From Favolaschia claudopus (lineage: Eukaryota; Basidiomycota; Agaricomycetes; Agaricales; Mycenaceae), in NCBI GenBank assembly GCA_037176885.1, contig JAWWNJ010000005.1, forward strand, positions 2,480,001-2,544,000: a stretch of 64,000 bases of DNA, written 5' to 3'. Positions 48,029-59,318 of this stretch are shown here, piece by piece. The position numbers and the translations under genes were made by a program. How positions within the stretch are numbered: the first letter of the stretch is position 1; each line of letters opens with the position of its first letter. The notes beneath the pieces are model-generated. The model searched no databases. It was not told where the DNA came from and worked only from the letters and a program-made list of their open reading frames with translations.

Positions 48029-48343
48029 TCACATCACTATCTCGTACGGGACAAGCTCCTCCGTCAGGAATTTCTTCGCTTCCGGCGTCAAAGGCAAAGT
48101 CTGCGCGGAGAGGGCTTGGAGAGTAGCTCTGAGCTCATGAACATCACGCTCCAGCCTTTGGAAGCCTGTTCCATTGGCGGAGACTTGGCTTGAGTTGAAT
48201 CTCTGAATGTAAGCAATGGGCGAGCGGCACAACGGGGTTGCTCAAGTATGAAAGTGACTGACCCCTATGTTTACGTTCGGTGTTGCTAACGATTTCTCGG
48301 TTACAGCAACTCGGACGACGTCTTCGATTTTCAACGTAGACAT
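48029..48343 (-). CDS. Small hypothetical protein
   Basis: I do not recognise it. The start at 48343 gives MSTLKIEDVVRVAVTEKSLA and reaches PNVNIG. One GT-AG intron of about 60 bases leads to RFNSSQVSANGTGFQRLERD. A helical stretch HELRATLQALSAQTLPLTPE and an end at ELVPYEIVM follow, stop at 48029-48031. The 84-residue product is soluble and amphipathic. In-frame splicing and ordered sequence favour a real gene, but further 3' exons may exist and an untranslated relic cannot be excluded. Confidence 0.4.
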
Positions 48344-48811
48344 TTTGACAAAGGTTGAAGAGGTCGAGATGCAATGCGTAAGTGAGTGCGCGAGGGGGTT
48401 CATGCCTTGCAGGAGCTACTCTTTAGAGGCTTAAATATAGTCTCGAATATGGACTATGAGCATCCACCATGCTAACACGTGGTGATATTTCCAACGAATC
48501 CCCCGGTACAGATCCCGACATCAGGTATCTCTATGCGGCGATCACACTATCAAACGGCACCAGCCTGTGAAAATAGATGGTGTTCCATCGACTCTTCGGA
48601 AGAAAAATACGAGTCTAGTCTCTAACTCAAACGAATCTCATACGAGTATTTCTAAGCAAGATGTGGGGAGAATTGTGATCTAAAACTGTAAACATTGTAG
48701 TTGACTCCAGATGACATGCCGTTGTGCATCAAAAACTGTATGAAATCACGACTTGCGCCGCTTTCATTTCAGCAGAAACCTTTCAAACGGGATGCCACGA
48801 CGATCCCCAGG

Positions 48812-49412
48812 CAGATTCGTATGATCGTAGGATTGGGATCGACGTGCCAAGTTCGTAGGATTTGATGGGAAAACGACAAGTTTCGTAGGATTACCTTGTA
48901 TTACAGCATTGGCCATATTGAGCACCCGTACCATCTCGTACCACATCATACATGCAACAAGATAGAATTGCCGGAGGCTGAAGTAATACACCATCACGAG
49001 TTCAAGGAAGTGCCGACACGGAGCAGAGAATGCCGAAGGCCAAAACAACCTCATGCCGAGGAGTTAGGGCAAGCGGAAACTCCGGCAATTCAGCAAAAGA
49101 ACCCCGCCCAGACGGGTTAGAGTTAGGGTGAAGACAGAGTGATCCGCGCGAACGTGGCTTTAGTGTGTCGACCTGAGCGGCCCCGGTTCGGGGGACCCCC
49201 CGAGCGCAGCGAGGGAGGGGAGGGGACGGGAATGGTCGGTCCCCTTCGCGCAAACTACGGCGGAGGGTACCGACAGTGCTGAATTCTTGCTGAGGAGTTC
49301 AATTTCATGTGCTTGGTATTCTAAATTAGTCTATCCTACGAAGTTTGCAAATTTCACATCAAATCCTATGAACTTGGCACATGAATCCCAATCATACGAT
49401 CATACGAATCTG
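48812..49412. mobile_element. 601-bp non-coding element with about 90-bp inverted repeats
   Basis: The first 90 bases (from CAGATTCGTATGATCGTAGG) match the reverse complement of the last 90 with about 80-85% identity, including GATTGGGAT, GTGCCAAGTTC and TAGGATTTGATG. No coding capacity and no clear target duplication is visible. The centre is GC-rich and contains GGGTTAGAGTTAGGG. It looks like a foldback or MITE-type element. Confidence 0.7.
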
Positions 49413-49761
49413 ACATATACTCAACTTTAAAATACACGCCTTGAGGTCATAGACTGCATCAGTGAGACAGGTTGGCTCATAGCTATGCTCGTGATCACCC
49501 TGCCTACAATTTGCAATGTTTTGAAGGTGGACGGAATGTCAAGCAATATAATATAATTCTGGTATGATCCATCGAGAGAGCCGTTAAATAAGTACATAGA
49601 TAGATTACAGAGGCAAGATCGGCCTTGCCTGCTAACGCTGTTCGCTGTCGTAACATACATGCCCGCCCAAGAACAAGACGATAGTATTCAACCCGCCAAT
49701 TTTCTATGCATAATTTGTCCTTTTTTTTGTCCCAACCTGGAATACTCACTGATGTACAGGA

Positions 49762-50592
49762 CAGTGTTGGCAATTAAGGGTTAAGACCCGACCCCAGGGA
49801 CCTCTAAGGGTTCATAAGCCTTAAGCCTTAATCTGGGGTTATGGGGTTATGAGCTTAATTGCCTTTTTGGGAAATATTTTCACACAGTCAAGAGGTCTTA
49901 ATATCGCCCAATTATTCCGCAAAATGCCTATGTACAGCCATGATAGTGTCAACAACCTCTAAAATTCGAGTGGAGGCCCTCAAACCAGTCCTCCTGGTAC
50001 GAACAGAGTCAGCGTTGTCGGCAACAAATGCAAGTTGTTCCCAAAATTGGGCTCGCACTGCCGCAGCATCCTCGAGTGCAGATTTTGAGGCGTATGGGCA
50101 TGCACATTCAACATTGCCACCACCAAGGATATGGTCCGTCCAGGAATATTGGGTGCCTTCTACGGACCCTGCTCTCATGCAAGCTAAATAAGATTCAACG
50201 TAAAATTCTCGGCAAGACTTGATGAGTACGCACCGTCACGAAACGACTGCCCATGCTGCCGCCAATCCACGCTGTCATAGATGCCGGCTTCTACCAACAA
50301 TTTCCTCTCATGTTCTACACATCCCTTACAATATGTAGGGAAAGGGCTGGCTGCAGTTTGGTTGGTAGTCTGAACTAGCTCAATGAAATGAGCCTGCATT
50401 GGACTGGACATGGCGGGAGAGAGCAAGATAAAAGCCAAGCCAAGCTTCCTCGGCGATCAATCAATCGATAGCCGGAGCAGCGGCCCGAGACCTTAAGACC
50501 TTATAAGCTCGGCGGCCGTTGCTCTAAGGGTTATGATAAGGCCTTAATAACCCTTAACGCAATTAAGGCCTTATCCCTTACGGCCAACACTG
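49762..50592. mobile_element. Non-autonomous hAT-like element, 831 bp
   Basis: Ends read CAGTGTTGGC inward on both sides, and GTACAGGA stands directly outside each end (49754-49761 and 50593-50600). A perfect 8-bp duplication with CAGTG-type termini is diagnostic of the hAT superfamily. Subterminal regions are full of CCTTAA/TTAAGG words in both orientations. The interior carries only a short zinc-finger-like gene, not the catalytic transposase, so the element must move in trans. Confidence 0.88.
49912..50438 (-). CDS. Zinc-finger-like fragment inside the hAT element
   Basis: Two exons. The first contains SSPMQAHFIELVQTTNQTAA and PTYCKGCVEHERKLLVEAG; splicing gives SFRDACMRAGSVEGTQYSWT, then DHILGGGNVECACPYASKSA. 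The end is DTIMAVHRHFAE, stop at 49912. The C-x2-C pair followed by His and Cys positions resembles the N-terminal DNA-binding (BED-like) part of basidiomycete hAT transposases, and no RNase H-like core follows. A protein with the finger but no catalytic domain could bind element ends and compete with full transposase; this is inference. The upstream methionine at 50411 is an alternative start. Confidence 0.55.
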
Positions 50593-51412
50593 GTACAGGA
50601 TAAGTACCTTAGAAAAGTGGAGCAACTATAAATGGCGCCCTTTTGATTGGAAGAGAATACATATTCTTGCTTGTGAGCAAAGATTACTCAGAAATGAGTG
50701 GTAGCAAGTGATACGAAATGAGTGCTCGAATTTACTGTACACTGACATTCAACTAGTTAATCACGCGTCACATCTCTGTCGAACCGAATTTTTGTCATAT
50801 CATATATATGTGGCGCCGTAAATAGGCGCCATTCGGTTCGCAAAATTCCTTCAAAATGCTATTATATTCTAAAAATCACCTTGCTAAGTGGAACAGGGCC
50901 TCTGTTATGGCTGCTCGGCTGCTTATGTTCACTTTCTTGTAGGGTTGCTGTCGAAATGTCGAATTGGTTTTCGCGCATCACCGTCACCCCCATGCCTATT
51001 TTTGATCAGAAGTATCCAGAAATTCCCGAGTCGTTTTGCACGTCATCTCCTCATTGACTTGTAATTTGGGTATCTCTGCCGTCGCAAGGCGAGATATAAT
51101 GACTTTCAACATGGAATCTGAACCGTGGAAATATCCTCGGAATTAGCCGAGGCAAACAGAAAACAGAAAAGAAATGCTACAGTAGTAGTTCAAGCTGAGG
51201 ATGCTCAACAATCATTCTGAACCGATCGAACATGAAGAATATTGTTTCCACCTGTCGTGGACTCAAGAACCCTTAAGGTGGCCGACTACCCAGTGAAAAA
51301 TAGTATAGTCTACCGATATTGAATTCGAACGGATTTGAACCAAAGCATTATTATCCATGTGTGCTTAGATAGTAAGAGCAAATTGACGAGGCAAGCCTTT
51401 GGCCGGGGAATG

Positions 51413-51528
51413 AAAAAAAAAGTAAGGTCAACATACATGACTGACTCCCGAGTCGAACGGGTAAGTATCATCCTGACTGTAGTGATCCTTGTAGCATATA
51501 GGTAGGAGGAGCGGCCATCCGCTGTCTG
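51413..51528 (-). repeat. tRNA-like SINE-type repeat, copy 17 (clean copy)
   Basis: Minus strand: the head CAGCGGATGGCCGCTCC near 51509-51526, the hairpin CCCG-TTCGACT-CGGG at 51447-51461, then GAGTCAGTC and a T9 run at 51413-51421. Confidence 0.72.
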
Positions 51529-51659
51529 TGTTATATAGATATTTTGTGAGCCTATTACTCACAGACGAAGAGGAGGATATAATTGAATGCGCCCTTTGAT
51601 AGTGACGGCTAAATTTAGCTGGAAAAGTGCATGGAAGAAAATGAAAGAGAGATATCGTA

Positions 51660-51760
51660 CACGGTCAACAACCGCATACCGAATTGAACAGGAAAGGTTG
51701 TTTTGTTCTCACGGCGAATGGAGTGCAAGCGCAGATTCCGGCCATCCACTGTTCGCGCCG
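51660..51760 (-). repeat. tRNA-like SINE-type repeat, copy 18
   Basis: Minus strand: the arm CCTGTTCAATTCGGTA near 51675-51692 and the head CAGTGGATGGCCGGAATC near 51734-51752. Confidence 0.55.
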
Positions 51761-52478
51761 CTTTCTTTTGCAGCTCTCCGGACCCATTAATAATATTTGG
51801 GACCCATAGCAACTTCAAGTCCATTTCAATACCGTTACTGGTGCTATCCGGCCGAGCTTCGTTTCTCGGGTCTGATTTTCCGTCCACATTGCTGCTCCTA
51901 CATGGTGTACTCCCCCCAAACACCAGTTTCTGCATTCTAGTCCAAGGAATTCCCAATGTTGTTCCCCTGTCAGCACTTGTGTCGCTCAATCCCGAGATAT
52001 TACGTCTGGATCAGTTTTTTTAATCTCCTCTACTTTCTTTCTCGTCTTCATTTCTCGCGCTTTGACCACAAGCGAAGTTGAACCGTGGGAACATCACGTG
52101 GTGGGTCTCCAAGCGGAGCAGAGGTCACTTATATGCAGCTCATATACGTCGTCTAAAGGATTGATTTCTAGTCTCGCCACTTGTCAAGGAATTGTACATC
52201 CTAGGCTCGTGACCAGCCTGCATACTATTTGCAGTTTTTTGAGGGTGGGCAGAATTGCAGTAATCACAGTATCCGGTGTTTACGGCGCGGTTGAACCGTG
52301 GGAAAAGAACTTTCTTTTTTCTGGGCGTTTGAATAACGTTTCTCAGTTCCGCAGATGCATTCTGAGTCGTCCGCATGATTTTCTGGCTGTTAACCAGATG
52401 TTGCCGGAGGAGTTGTCCAAGGAGGAACTGCCATTACGCACGGTAAGCACCAGTGTGGGACTCCAGCCTATATACTAC

Positions 52479-52769
52479 TCACTGGCCGATGCCAATTTTC
52501 ATCACAGATGGCTGTATACCCACTAAAACCCCCTTCGAGTAAGTCCAGTCATCCGGCAGGGACTCTTCATTTATCAAGAGGCCGCTCCATGTGCTCAATA
52601 TAAGCTGTTTGTCGAAAGAGGAGCAGCCATATCTTGTTCTATCTGTTAATGTCTTATTTCGATCCATTAACTTGTTTACAGACTTGAGCCATTGGTTTTG
52701 AACAGCCCACCGCAGAGGGTTCTCTTTCGAGACCCACCCCTTCCCCATAGCCGTCGTAGCGGCACCCAT
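52479..52769 (-). CDS. Unassigned small open frame
   Basis: A 96-residue frame reading MGAATTAMGKGWVSKENPLR and later LILSTWSGLLINEESLPDDW, ending IGIGQ. The second half has a protein-like, non-repetitive composition, but I cannot place it in a family. It could be a fragment of a larger, decayed gene. No splice partners were found. Confidence 0.3.
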   Translation of the reverse strand: MGAATTAMGKGWVSKENPLRWAVQNQWLKSVNKLMDRNKTLTDRTRYGCSSFDKQLILSTWSGLLINEESLPDDWTYSKGVLVGIQPSVMKIGIGQ

Positions 52770-54139
52770 GGGGCGTAAACCCTATTTAAATTATATATGC
52801 ATGGGCTTGACAGTCAGGAAGGGTCAGCAGGAATCAACTTAAGCCAGCATGTCATTTCAAACATGAAGACCGACAGAGGAGTTAGTTCTCTCCGGCCGCA
52901 TAAGGCTACTATTCCTTATACGCCATGACCCGCCACCCACCGACTCTAGGGCAGTTTCCCGTTGCTTCCCTGGAAAAGAACTTGAATAGCTCTGCCCCAA
53001 CTCCGCCTGTAACGTTGTCCACCGCATAACAAAGATTGTTGGGGCTGAGATAAGCCTCTGAATAGAAATACTAGAGGGACAGGAATTCATTGCTCAAGAT
53101 GCAGCTGAAGCAAACACGCCATCGCTTTGCGGTGATGAGATCATTGAAATTTCGCCGGACCACGAGTCAATCTCCGTCGCCTCACTTCAGGCGGAGACCT
53201 TGCACGTCACCGTCGCGTAAGAGACAACGAGCCTCAACCTACAAGCGCCGGCGGGATTTTCATCGGACCGCGTACCAACCGCATACTCTCGGAGTCGGTT
53301 GAAAGCTTAAGCACCCATGACGCCTCATTCCTGTAGCACGGTCCATCGTCGGTGACTGAGACATCGTGAGCACCTGCCTCCGCATATTAAAATGTCGTAG
53401 GTACCTCGCTTCAAGTCGCCACAAGCCGAAGCAGCCGACAAACCTAGTAGCCAATTTTGGAATGTTACAACTTTAAACGCCAATAGCCGCTGTGCAACTG
53501 GTGAATATTTTTAGATATGACCTATATTATAGACCTTGTGCTCACAGTCAAGTTATTCCCGCTACCTTTAGGTACGGGTTATTATAGTGGTCGCGATCAA
53601 ACCAGGTTTTGGCTGTGGATCACATTTTCGTCATTTCAATGAGCGTAATCCAATTCATTTCTGGCCTGCCGGCCGTTTGTGTGTCAAATCCACCTTGTCA
53701 TCCCCACTCCCAAAGCTTGGGGAACCGCTGACGTACTTTTTCACCTCTGTCTCTCTCGTCCACCATGCCGACTGTGTCGACTTTTCGCAATATACCTCTC
53801 TCGACTACTTACAATCAAGACTATGAGAGGTCCTTACTGTCTTTGGACTGGGTTTTGGACGCCGGGATTCCCTGTCAACGCTCTGTCGCTTCCGGCGTGC
53901 TTGCCATCCCCTGTATGGATTCTGCCGTCTTCAGTACACACATCGACATATCTGTTGCCTCGTCTCTGCCTTTTGATCTGGTGCTTGGTCGTGACTGGCT
54001 GCAATTCTGTCGTGATTCCGTTCAACATGCTTGCTTCATTTTGTCTTCTGGGCCTGTAGACTTGCGCCGCCCGTCGCTCTCAACTGGTACAACTCTCTAA
54101 CCTGTAATATATCTTACTCATAATCATCTACACTATGGG

Positions 54140-54410
54140 GAGGGAATCTACTCAGGCCAAGTAGGTAGACCCACTTGGCTTGAGTAGGTAACGCACTCGG
54201 TGTGAGTGGGTACCGCCTCAGACGGAGTAGGTGACCTACTTGCGAGGAGTGGGTTTCCCTACTCACCACGAGTAGATTTTGGCAATTTTTCAGTTCGGAC
54301 TGAGTGGGTCACCCACTCGGGCTGAGTGGGTTTACCTACTCAATGAGAGTGCGCTAACCTACTCAACCCGAGAGGATTTTCACTCGATTAAAGTAGGTTA
54401 AACAATTGTA
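54140..54410. repeat. Left subterminal GAGT(A/G)GGT array
   Basis: About fifteen copies of GAGTGGGT/GAGTAGGT or their complements in 270 bases; probable transposase-binding sites. Confidence 0.85.
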
Positions 54411-57400
54411 TTACTTCGGCTACACATCTACCTGTATATACCTCGCTTCTACGTTCATCTCCGCCCGTATCGCCGTCCTGTATTCCATTGTATTGAACTC
54501 CCAGTATATAGATATAGATCGAATCGCACTAACCTAGTATGCTGTGTGAAGTTCAGCCAGAAAAGCTTGGGGGTGCGTCAGAGTACGCCGATTCTTGTGA
54601 ATGACTGAGTCCCAAATCACACACCAAAGAAAAAGCCGCAACATACCAATTCAAGCATTTGCACAAACCAACGGAACTCGCACTGAGGACGAAATCACTG
54701 TCTGCGGAAGCGATCGAAGGAGGACAACACTTACATTGCCTGAAGAAGGGTCGCCGAAACAGCCGTCGGCGTGAAGAACAGCAATACGTCGTGGGGCTTG
54801 TATCTGGAATAAATGAAGCAAACAAATACCCGGGGCGGGATCAGACTTCAAACGTACCAAGATGCTTGCCAACGTGCTCGCGGATGGAAGCCGGTTGACG
54901 CCAATTTAAACTGAAATCGGTTAATTTTCAAAGGAAGATAGAGATACCAAAAGAAACATACCGCATTGTTGAATGCATTCCACTTCAACTGCAGGTCACT
55001 GTAGATCGAGAACCAGTCTGTATTCTGCGTTCAAAATTCACTCTCACCTGAACTGCGATGCGCTGAACTCGATGTCGAACTGAGACTAGGAAACACTATG
55101 AGTGACAGAAGAAGGGATAATCTCGGGTTGCCGTACGATGAAACATCTGGCTCAGAGCTGAGGCCTGATGAGGTTGGAAAAGACTGGATTCATTCTGAAG
55201 AAAACTCGTCAGTGATTTGAAGTGAAGTAGATACGATCAAAGGAAGGAAAGTAAATAAGGAAAACATATGTGATTGTATCGGAGCAGATTGAGAAACGAG
55301 GGGCGAGCGTAGAGCGGGGCGCCAGTCTGTACGTTGCCGCGTCAATCTAAGAAAATTCAGCCTTGGATCTAAACTGATGAGTCTGAATTGAGAGGAACGA
55401 ACCCGGCGATTGCGACCCATTCCAATCATCAATTCAACTATGGGTATGACAAGACCGATGAAAGTCGACTAAAATGAGCAGATTGTTAGTTGAGTTGGTA
55501 TGCGACAGAAAAACATCACTCACAAAAAACTATCAATTCAGAGACGACGGAACGCCAAGACGCTTTCGCGCTATGCGTCGGAATGATGTGAGTCAAGCTG
55601 ATTGGAAGCGAAAAGAAACTACACACCACGTAATTTCGTTCCACCAGAGTCCGAGAAGATGGTGTTAGCAACGGTGAAAATGAAGAGAAATGAAACACCC
55701 ACCCTGCTATCACCAACGATATTCAGCTGATTAAACTAAACGAGGGGGGAGAGAAAGAACGATCGTGAGAAGCTGGCATAAACTCGAACACAGTTAGTCG
55801 AAGAACACACCATTGACCCTTCAGACTCGCACTCTCGAGATTGAACCAAACGCGACCGCAAATTGATCATGGTAGTGAACCCAGAGGTCGCGTACGCGTA
55901 GAATGACGGTAGAAGGAGTAGTAAGATGTGCTGTGCAAAGAACAGAAGGAGCAAATTAGTGTTGGTTCCCAGAGAAAACAAGAAGATAAAAAATGCTCAA
56001 TTAGAGAAAAGAAATGCGGAAAGATACCGAGGACAAGCGCATAGGGCCTATGGCAAGGCCGAGCGCACTCCATCCCCGACTTTCAACGAAATAGGACGTT
56101 CGTCAGCGCGGCCACCAGCAAGGCGGAGTGAAGCACGTTCCTCGCCGGCGCGGATAGGGTCAGGGGTGGGGAAAGGAGAGCGTACTGTGGCTTGTGATCG
56201 AAGCCAAACCGCGGGCCGCAGGCGGAGAGCTGGTGGGAGCAACCCGGTGGAGAGTTGGCGCTGAGAACGGGTAATTAACCACACGTCAGGTTGAATTGGG
56301 GACGTTGTCGGTGGCGCTGGGACAGCGGGCCGGGGGTGCGGGTTGCTGAGTTGGCGGTGCAAGGGAAGAGAGGGTGGCGGAGGGCTGAGGGCGAGGTAAT
56401 TGCGTTAGCGGGGTAACCAACAGAGAAAGCAGAACCCCACGCACATTCGTAGCCATCTGAGCTCGTCGCCGATGCATGGGGGAATGGTGGTGGGGAGGTC
56501 GAGGAGATTGCAAGTGCGCAGGTTGAGATTGACTAGAAAAGAGGTGGGAAGATGGGAGACGTCTTGTCAGCGCTGAGCCTATGGCAAACAGATGGCGCTG
56601 GAGGGACGTGATTGAGAGAGATGGGAGGGAGGGAGAGACAAAACACGCACCTTCAGTTGGATATGAGGTTCGTCTGAAGTGCAAAGCACGCCAAAATCAT
56701 CTCTTTGAACAAATTCGCGTCAGTCATCGACGTCCTTCGTGCAAAGTTCTGAGGAAGGTACTCATGTCCCTCATGCAAGGCAAAGAGCAGCGGGAGGGAA
56801 TAGCTGACAAGCTCGAGAGGGATTGAAGAGGCCTCATAGTCGTCAGAGCACCCGCAGAAGACGATGAGACGCGTCGAACGCGTGCAATGCGGCGATGTTG
56901 GTGGGAGACGTAATCAGCCTCAGAGACCGATATTTGGGCATGATCCAGGCTATGGGGCGGCGTAAGACGTGTCAATAGCCCTTGGTAGTCGTCCTATATC
57001 GTATTTAGGCGCATAGAGGCACGAGACGGCGCGGGGCGAGCCAGAAGATGAAGGATAAGGAAAAGGAGCGATGTGTTACATGTCACGCAGTAACACATCA
57101 CCTGACTGACGCGTCGCGTTTTCGCTAAGTCCGAAAGTCGCGTTTCAAACGACTCGGCCGAAAATTCTCAAAAATTCAGATAAATTCCGAAATAAAATTC
57201 AGATAAATTCCGAAATTATTTGTCCGCTTCTGTCTCGCAACTCGGTCTTGACTTCGTCAAATTTCAGGTTTCAACAAATCGAAACGGTGCCCAAAGCTAA
57301 GCAAGTGGCAAACCAATACGCTCACAGTGTGAGCTGGGCCTGGTAGCTCTGATCATTCACTGAGTTCATACATGAGCAAATTATTCAGTCCGAAGGGAAG

Positions 57401-57714
57401 CTTCAACGAGTAAGCTGCGAGTTGAACCTCCGAGTCGATTGCCGATACGGCACGAAGGTACTCCGACACATGCTTCGTCACTTATAATTGAAGTATAAAC
57501 AGTGGGCGGCGTACGCTGACTCGGATAGAATCTAATCAAGGTGTGTAGCTCATACGATCATCAACTTCGAATCCACAATATTGATAACTTGCCATACTGT
57601 ACATGTGCCCGAACCGGCACACCATCGCCACATCACATCTGATCACTTGAATAGTGCCGAATACGCGAGCATCAGTTCGGAGGCCATGCCGGTTGATTTT
57701 CGGAAATCCACTCA

Positions 57715-57850
57715 TGGTGAGTAGATTTGTGCCGAGTAGGTTCGGCATACTCAGGTTGAGTAGGCCAAAACCTACTCGGACGCGGACCCACTCATTCCGA
57801 GTAGGGAATTCTCGGACTGAGTGGGTCCCTACTCAGACCAAGTGGGTTTT
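57715..57850. repeat. Right subterminal GAGT(A/G)GGT array
   Basis: Eight to ten copies of the same words, mixed orientation, ending 13 bases before the right terminus. Confidence 0.85.
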
Positions 57851-59318
57851 CTTCCCACAGTGTCTAGCTCCTCCTCCACCTGATTTGCGAGGCGTCTCCC
57901 GCTCGGCGGAAACTTTCGCCAATGACGACCTCACGAGCACCGAAAACTGTATGTGTTCCTAAGTACTACGCTCTTTTTTTTGTCTCTTACGCTCCTCCAT
58001 TCTAGATCACGCTTCCTCTGGCGTCTCTTCTGATACTCCCCATGCATATACTGCATCTACATCCCACCTCCCAATGAATAATATACCCGTACATCCTTCT
58101 GAAATAATCCATGATATTTTCCTCGGTCATCATTCCACACGAGCCCGAACCTCAGTCTTTCATGCCGACCTTGCTGCCATTCAGCATTCTCTTACTCTCC
58201 ATGGTATCCCTCATCAAGATATGACTCTGATTCAATGTCGACGCACTCTAATTCATCATATTATCACGGGTACATGTTTCGATAACCCGCTTAATCATGA
58301 GTGTTCCTCCTCCCCCCGACCCGAGATTTCTACATGCCGAGCAGTGTCTCGCGGCTTTCAGTCCGCCGCTGACATTTCTCAAGCTATATTGAATCTTCTT
58401 CTGAATGCTGACCATAAACTACTGTCAACGGAAAACCTGTCTCATGTGGCTTCTGCCATGAATATCTCTGTTTCCGGAACACGAAACCTCCGATTCAAAC
58501 TCCGTGCGGCAATTCGTACCCAACTCAACTCGTTTTCAGCTGCCGAGCCGGAAAGCCTCTGCACTTCGTCATCCGTTGCCGATTTCTTTGGTTCTTTTGA
58601 AAGTCACCGCAAACCCGCGCTCATAGCAATTGCTGCTTTTCACCGGATAATTCTACCCGCCAAAAGCAATGTTGAACAGATACGGTCAAAAATCACTGAG
58701 CATATTGTGTCCGGTCACTGTTTGCAATTTTCAAACCAGCATCCAACTACTTCTGCGCCGCCAGAGACTTCAATTCCTGACTGTAAAGATGTCTGCAACG
58801 AATGGCAGTCAAATAATATCCATCCTGACCTCCAAATCCATATATTGACTGCGCTGAACGGTACCAATCTTACTTTAGTCCCTCTTCGTCGGCTTCTGGC
58901 AACTTTAAATATCGAATATAGCTCCTCCGACTCTCTTCGCGAGTTGAGAAAAAAACTGAAAACCCACATCGGTATACTGCGGAAAGGCAATCAAGCTGAG
59001 TATAAAGCGGATCGGCGTGAAACACTCAACGACCTGCGTAAGGCCGAGGCTCGTGCTCGGTACAACGAAAAAATACAGCATGTCGTTGATTCCTGGCCAC
59101 AACTCGTTCCGCGTTCCCTGAAAGACCGAGTGTTCAATATCTTCCGAGACCAGACATCATCAGAAGCCCTGTCTACATTCACCTGTGCTGCGTGTGGGGT
59201 ATCCGCGCCTCTGCGCTCTCACTGCACACTCAATATCAACGGCTTCGACAAATCTCTGCTTCTGCGCCATTGCACTTGCGAGAAAGAACATGGGGCGTCT
59301 CGTAAAATAATTCATTGA

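Larger units (their letters stand above)
50601..53764. other. Gap with two SINE-type copies and recurring GAACCGTGGGAA words
   Basis: Copies of the tRNA-like repeat are annotated at 51413 and 51660. The word TTGAACCGTGGGAA occurs at about 52077 and 52288, with variants at 51117 and elsewhere in the window (18196, 20454, 40873). A 97-codon minus frame (52479-52769) is unassigned. Confidence 0.45.
54131..57863. mobile_element. CACTA-like transposon nested in a Helitron intron
   Basis: The left end begins CACTATGGGGAGGGAATC and the right end, read inward, CACTGTGGGAAGAAAACC. TCTA stands outside both (54127-54130 and 57864-57867). Inside each end is a dense array of GAGT(A/G)GGT words in both orientations (54140-54410 and 57715-57850), the classic subterminal pattern of CACTA/CMC elements. 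A 4-bp duplication is at the long end for CACTA and also fits the related Chapaev group. No transposase is recognised. On the minus strand a string of small exons reads TDWFSIYSDLQLKWNAFNNA, NWRQPASIREHVGKHL and YKPHDVLLFFTPTAVSATLL, probably a captured or unknown gene. Confidence 0.82.
53765..59318 (+). pseudogene. 5' part of a Helitron replicase-helicase gene, truncated and interrupted
   Basis: Three exons join in frame: 53765-54086 (MPTVSTFRNIPLSTT to SLSTG, including FDLVLGRDWLQFCRDSV), 57869-57948, and 58006-59318 (containing IIHDIFLGHHSTRARTS, SRGFQSAADISQAILNLLL, ITEHIVSGHC, WPQLVPRSLKDRVFNIFRDQ and FTCAACG). From memory these blocks form the N-terminal half of the large Helitron proteins of Agaricomycetes. 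The Rep (HUH endonuclease) and helicase domains that should follow are missing: the frame goes off near 59265 and stops at 59318. The first intron holds a 3.7-kb CACTA-like insertion. The copy cannot move by itself. A hairpin (CCCG-TACC/GGTA-CGGG) near 53556-53576 may mark its 5' region. Confidence 0.65.

Noticed and set aside
49115..49135. TTAGGG-type telomere repeat
   Set aside because: Only two imperfect units inside an inverted-repeat element; not a telomere or chromosome end.
54140..54410. Repeat array as a possible CRISPR array
   Set aside because: Units are 8-10 bases in mixed orientation without regular spacers, in a fungal genome. It is a transposon subterminal array.
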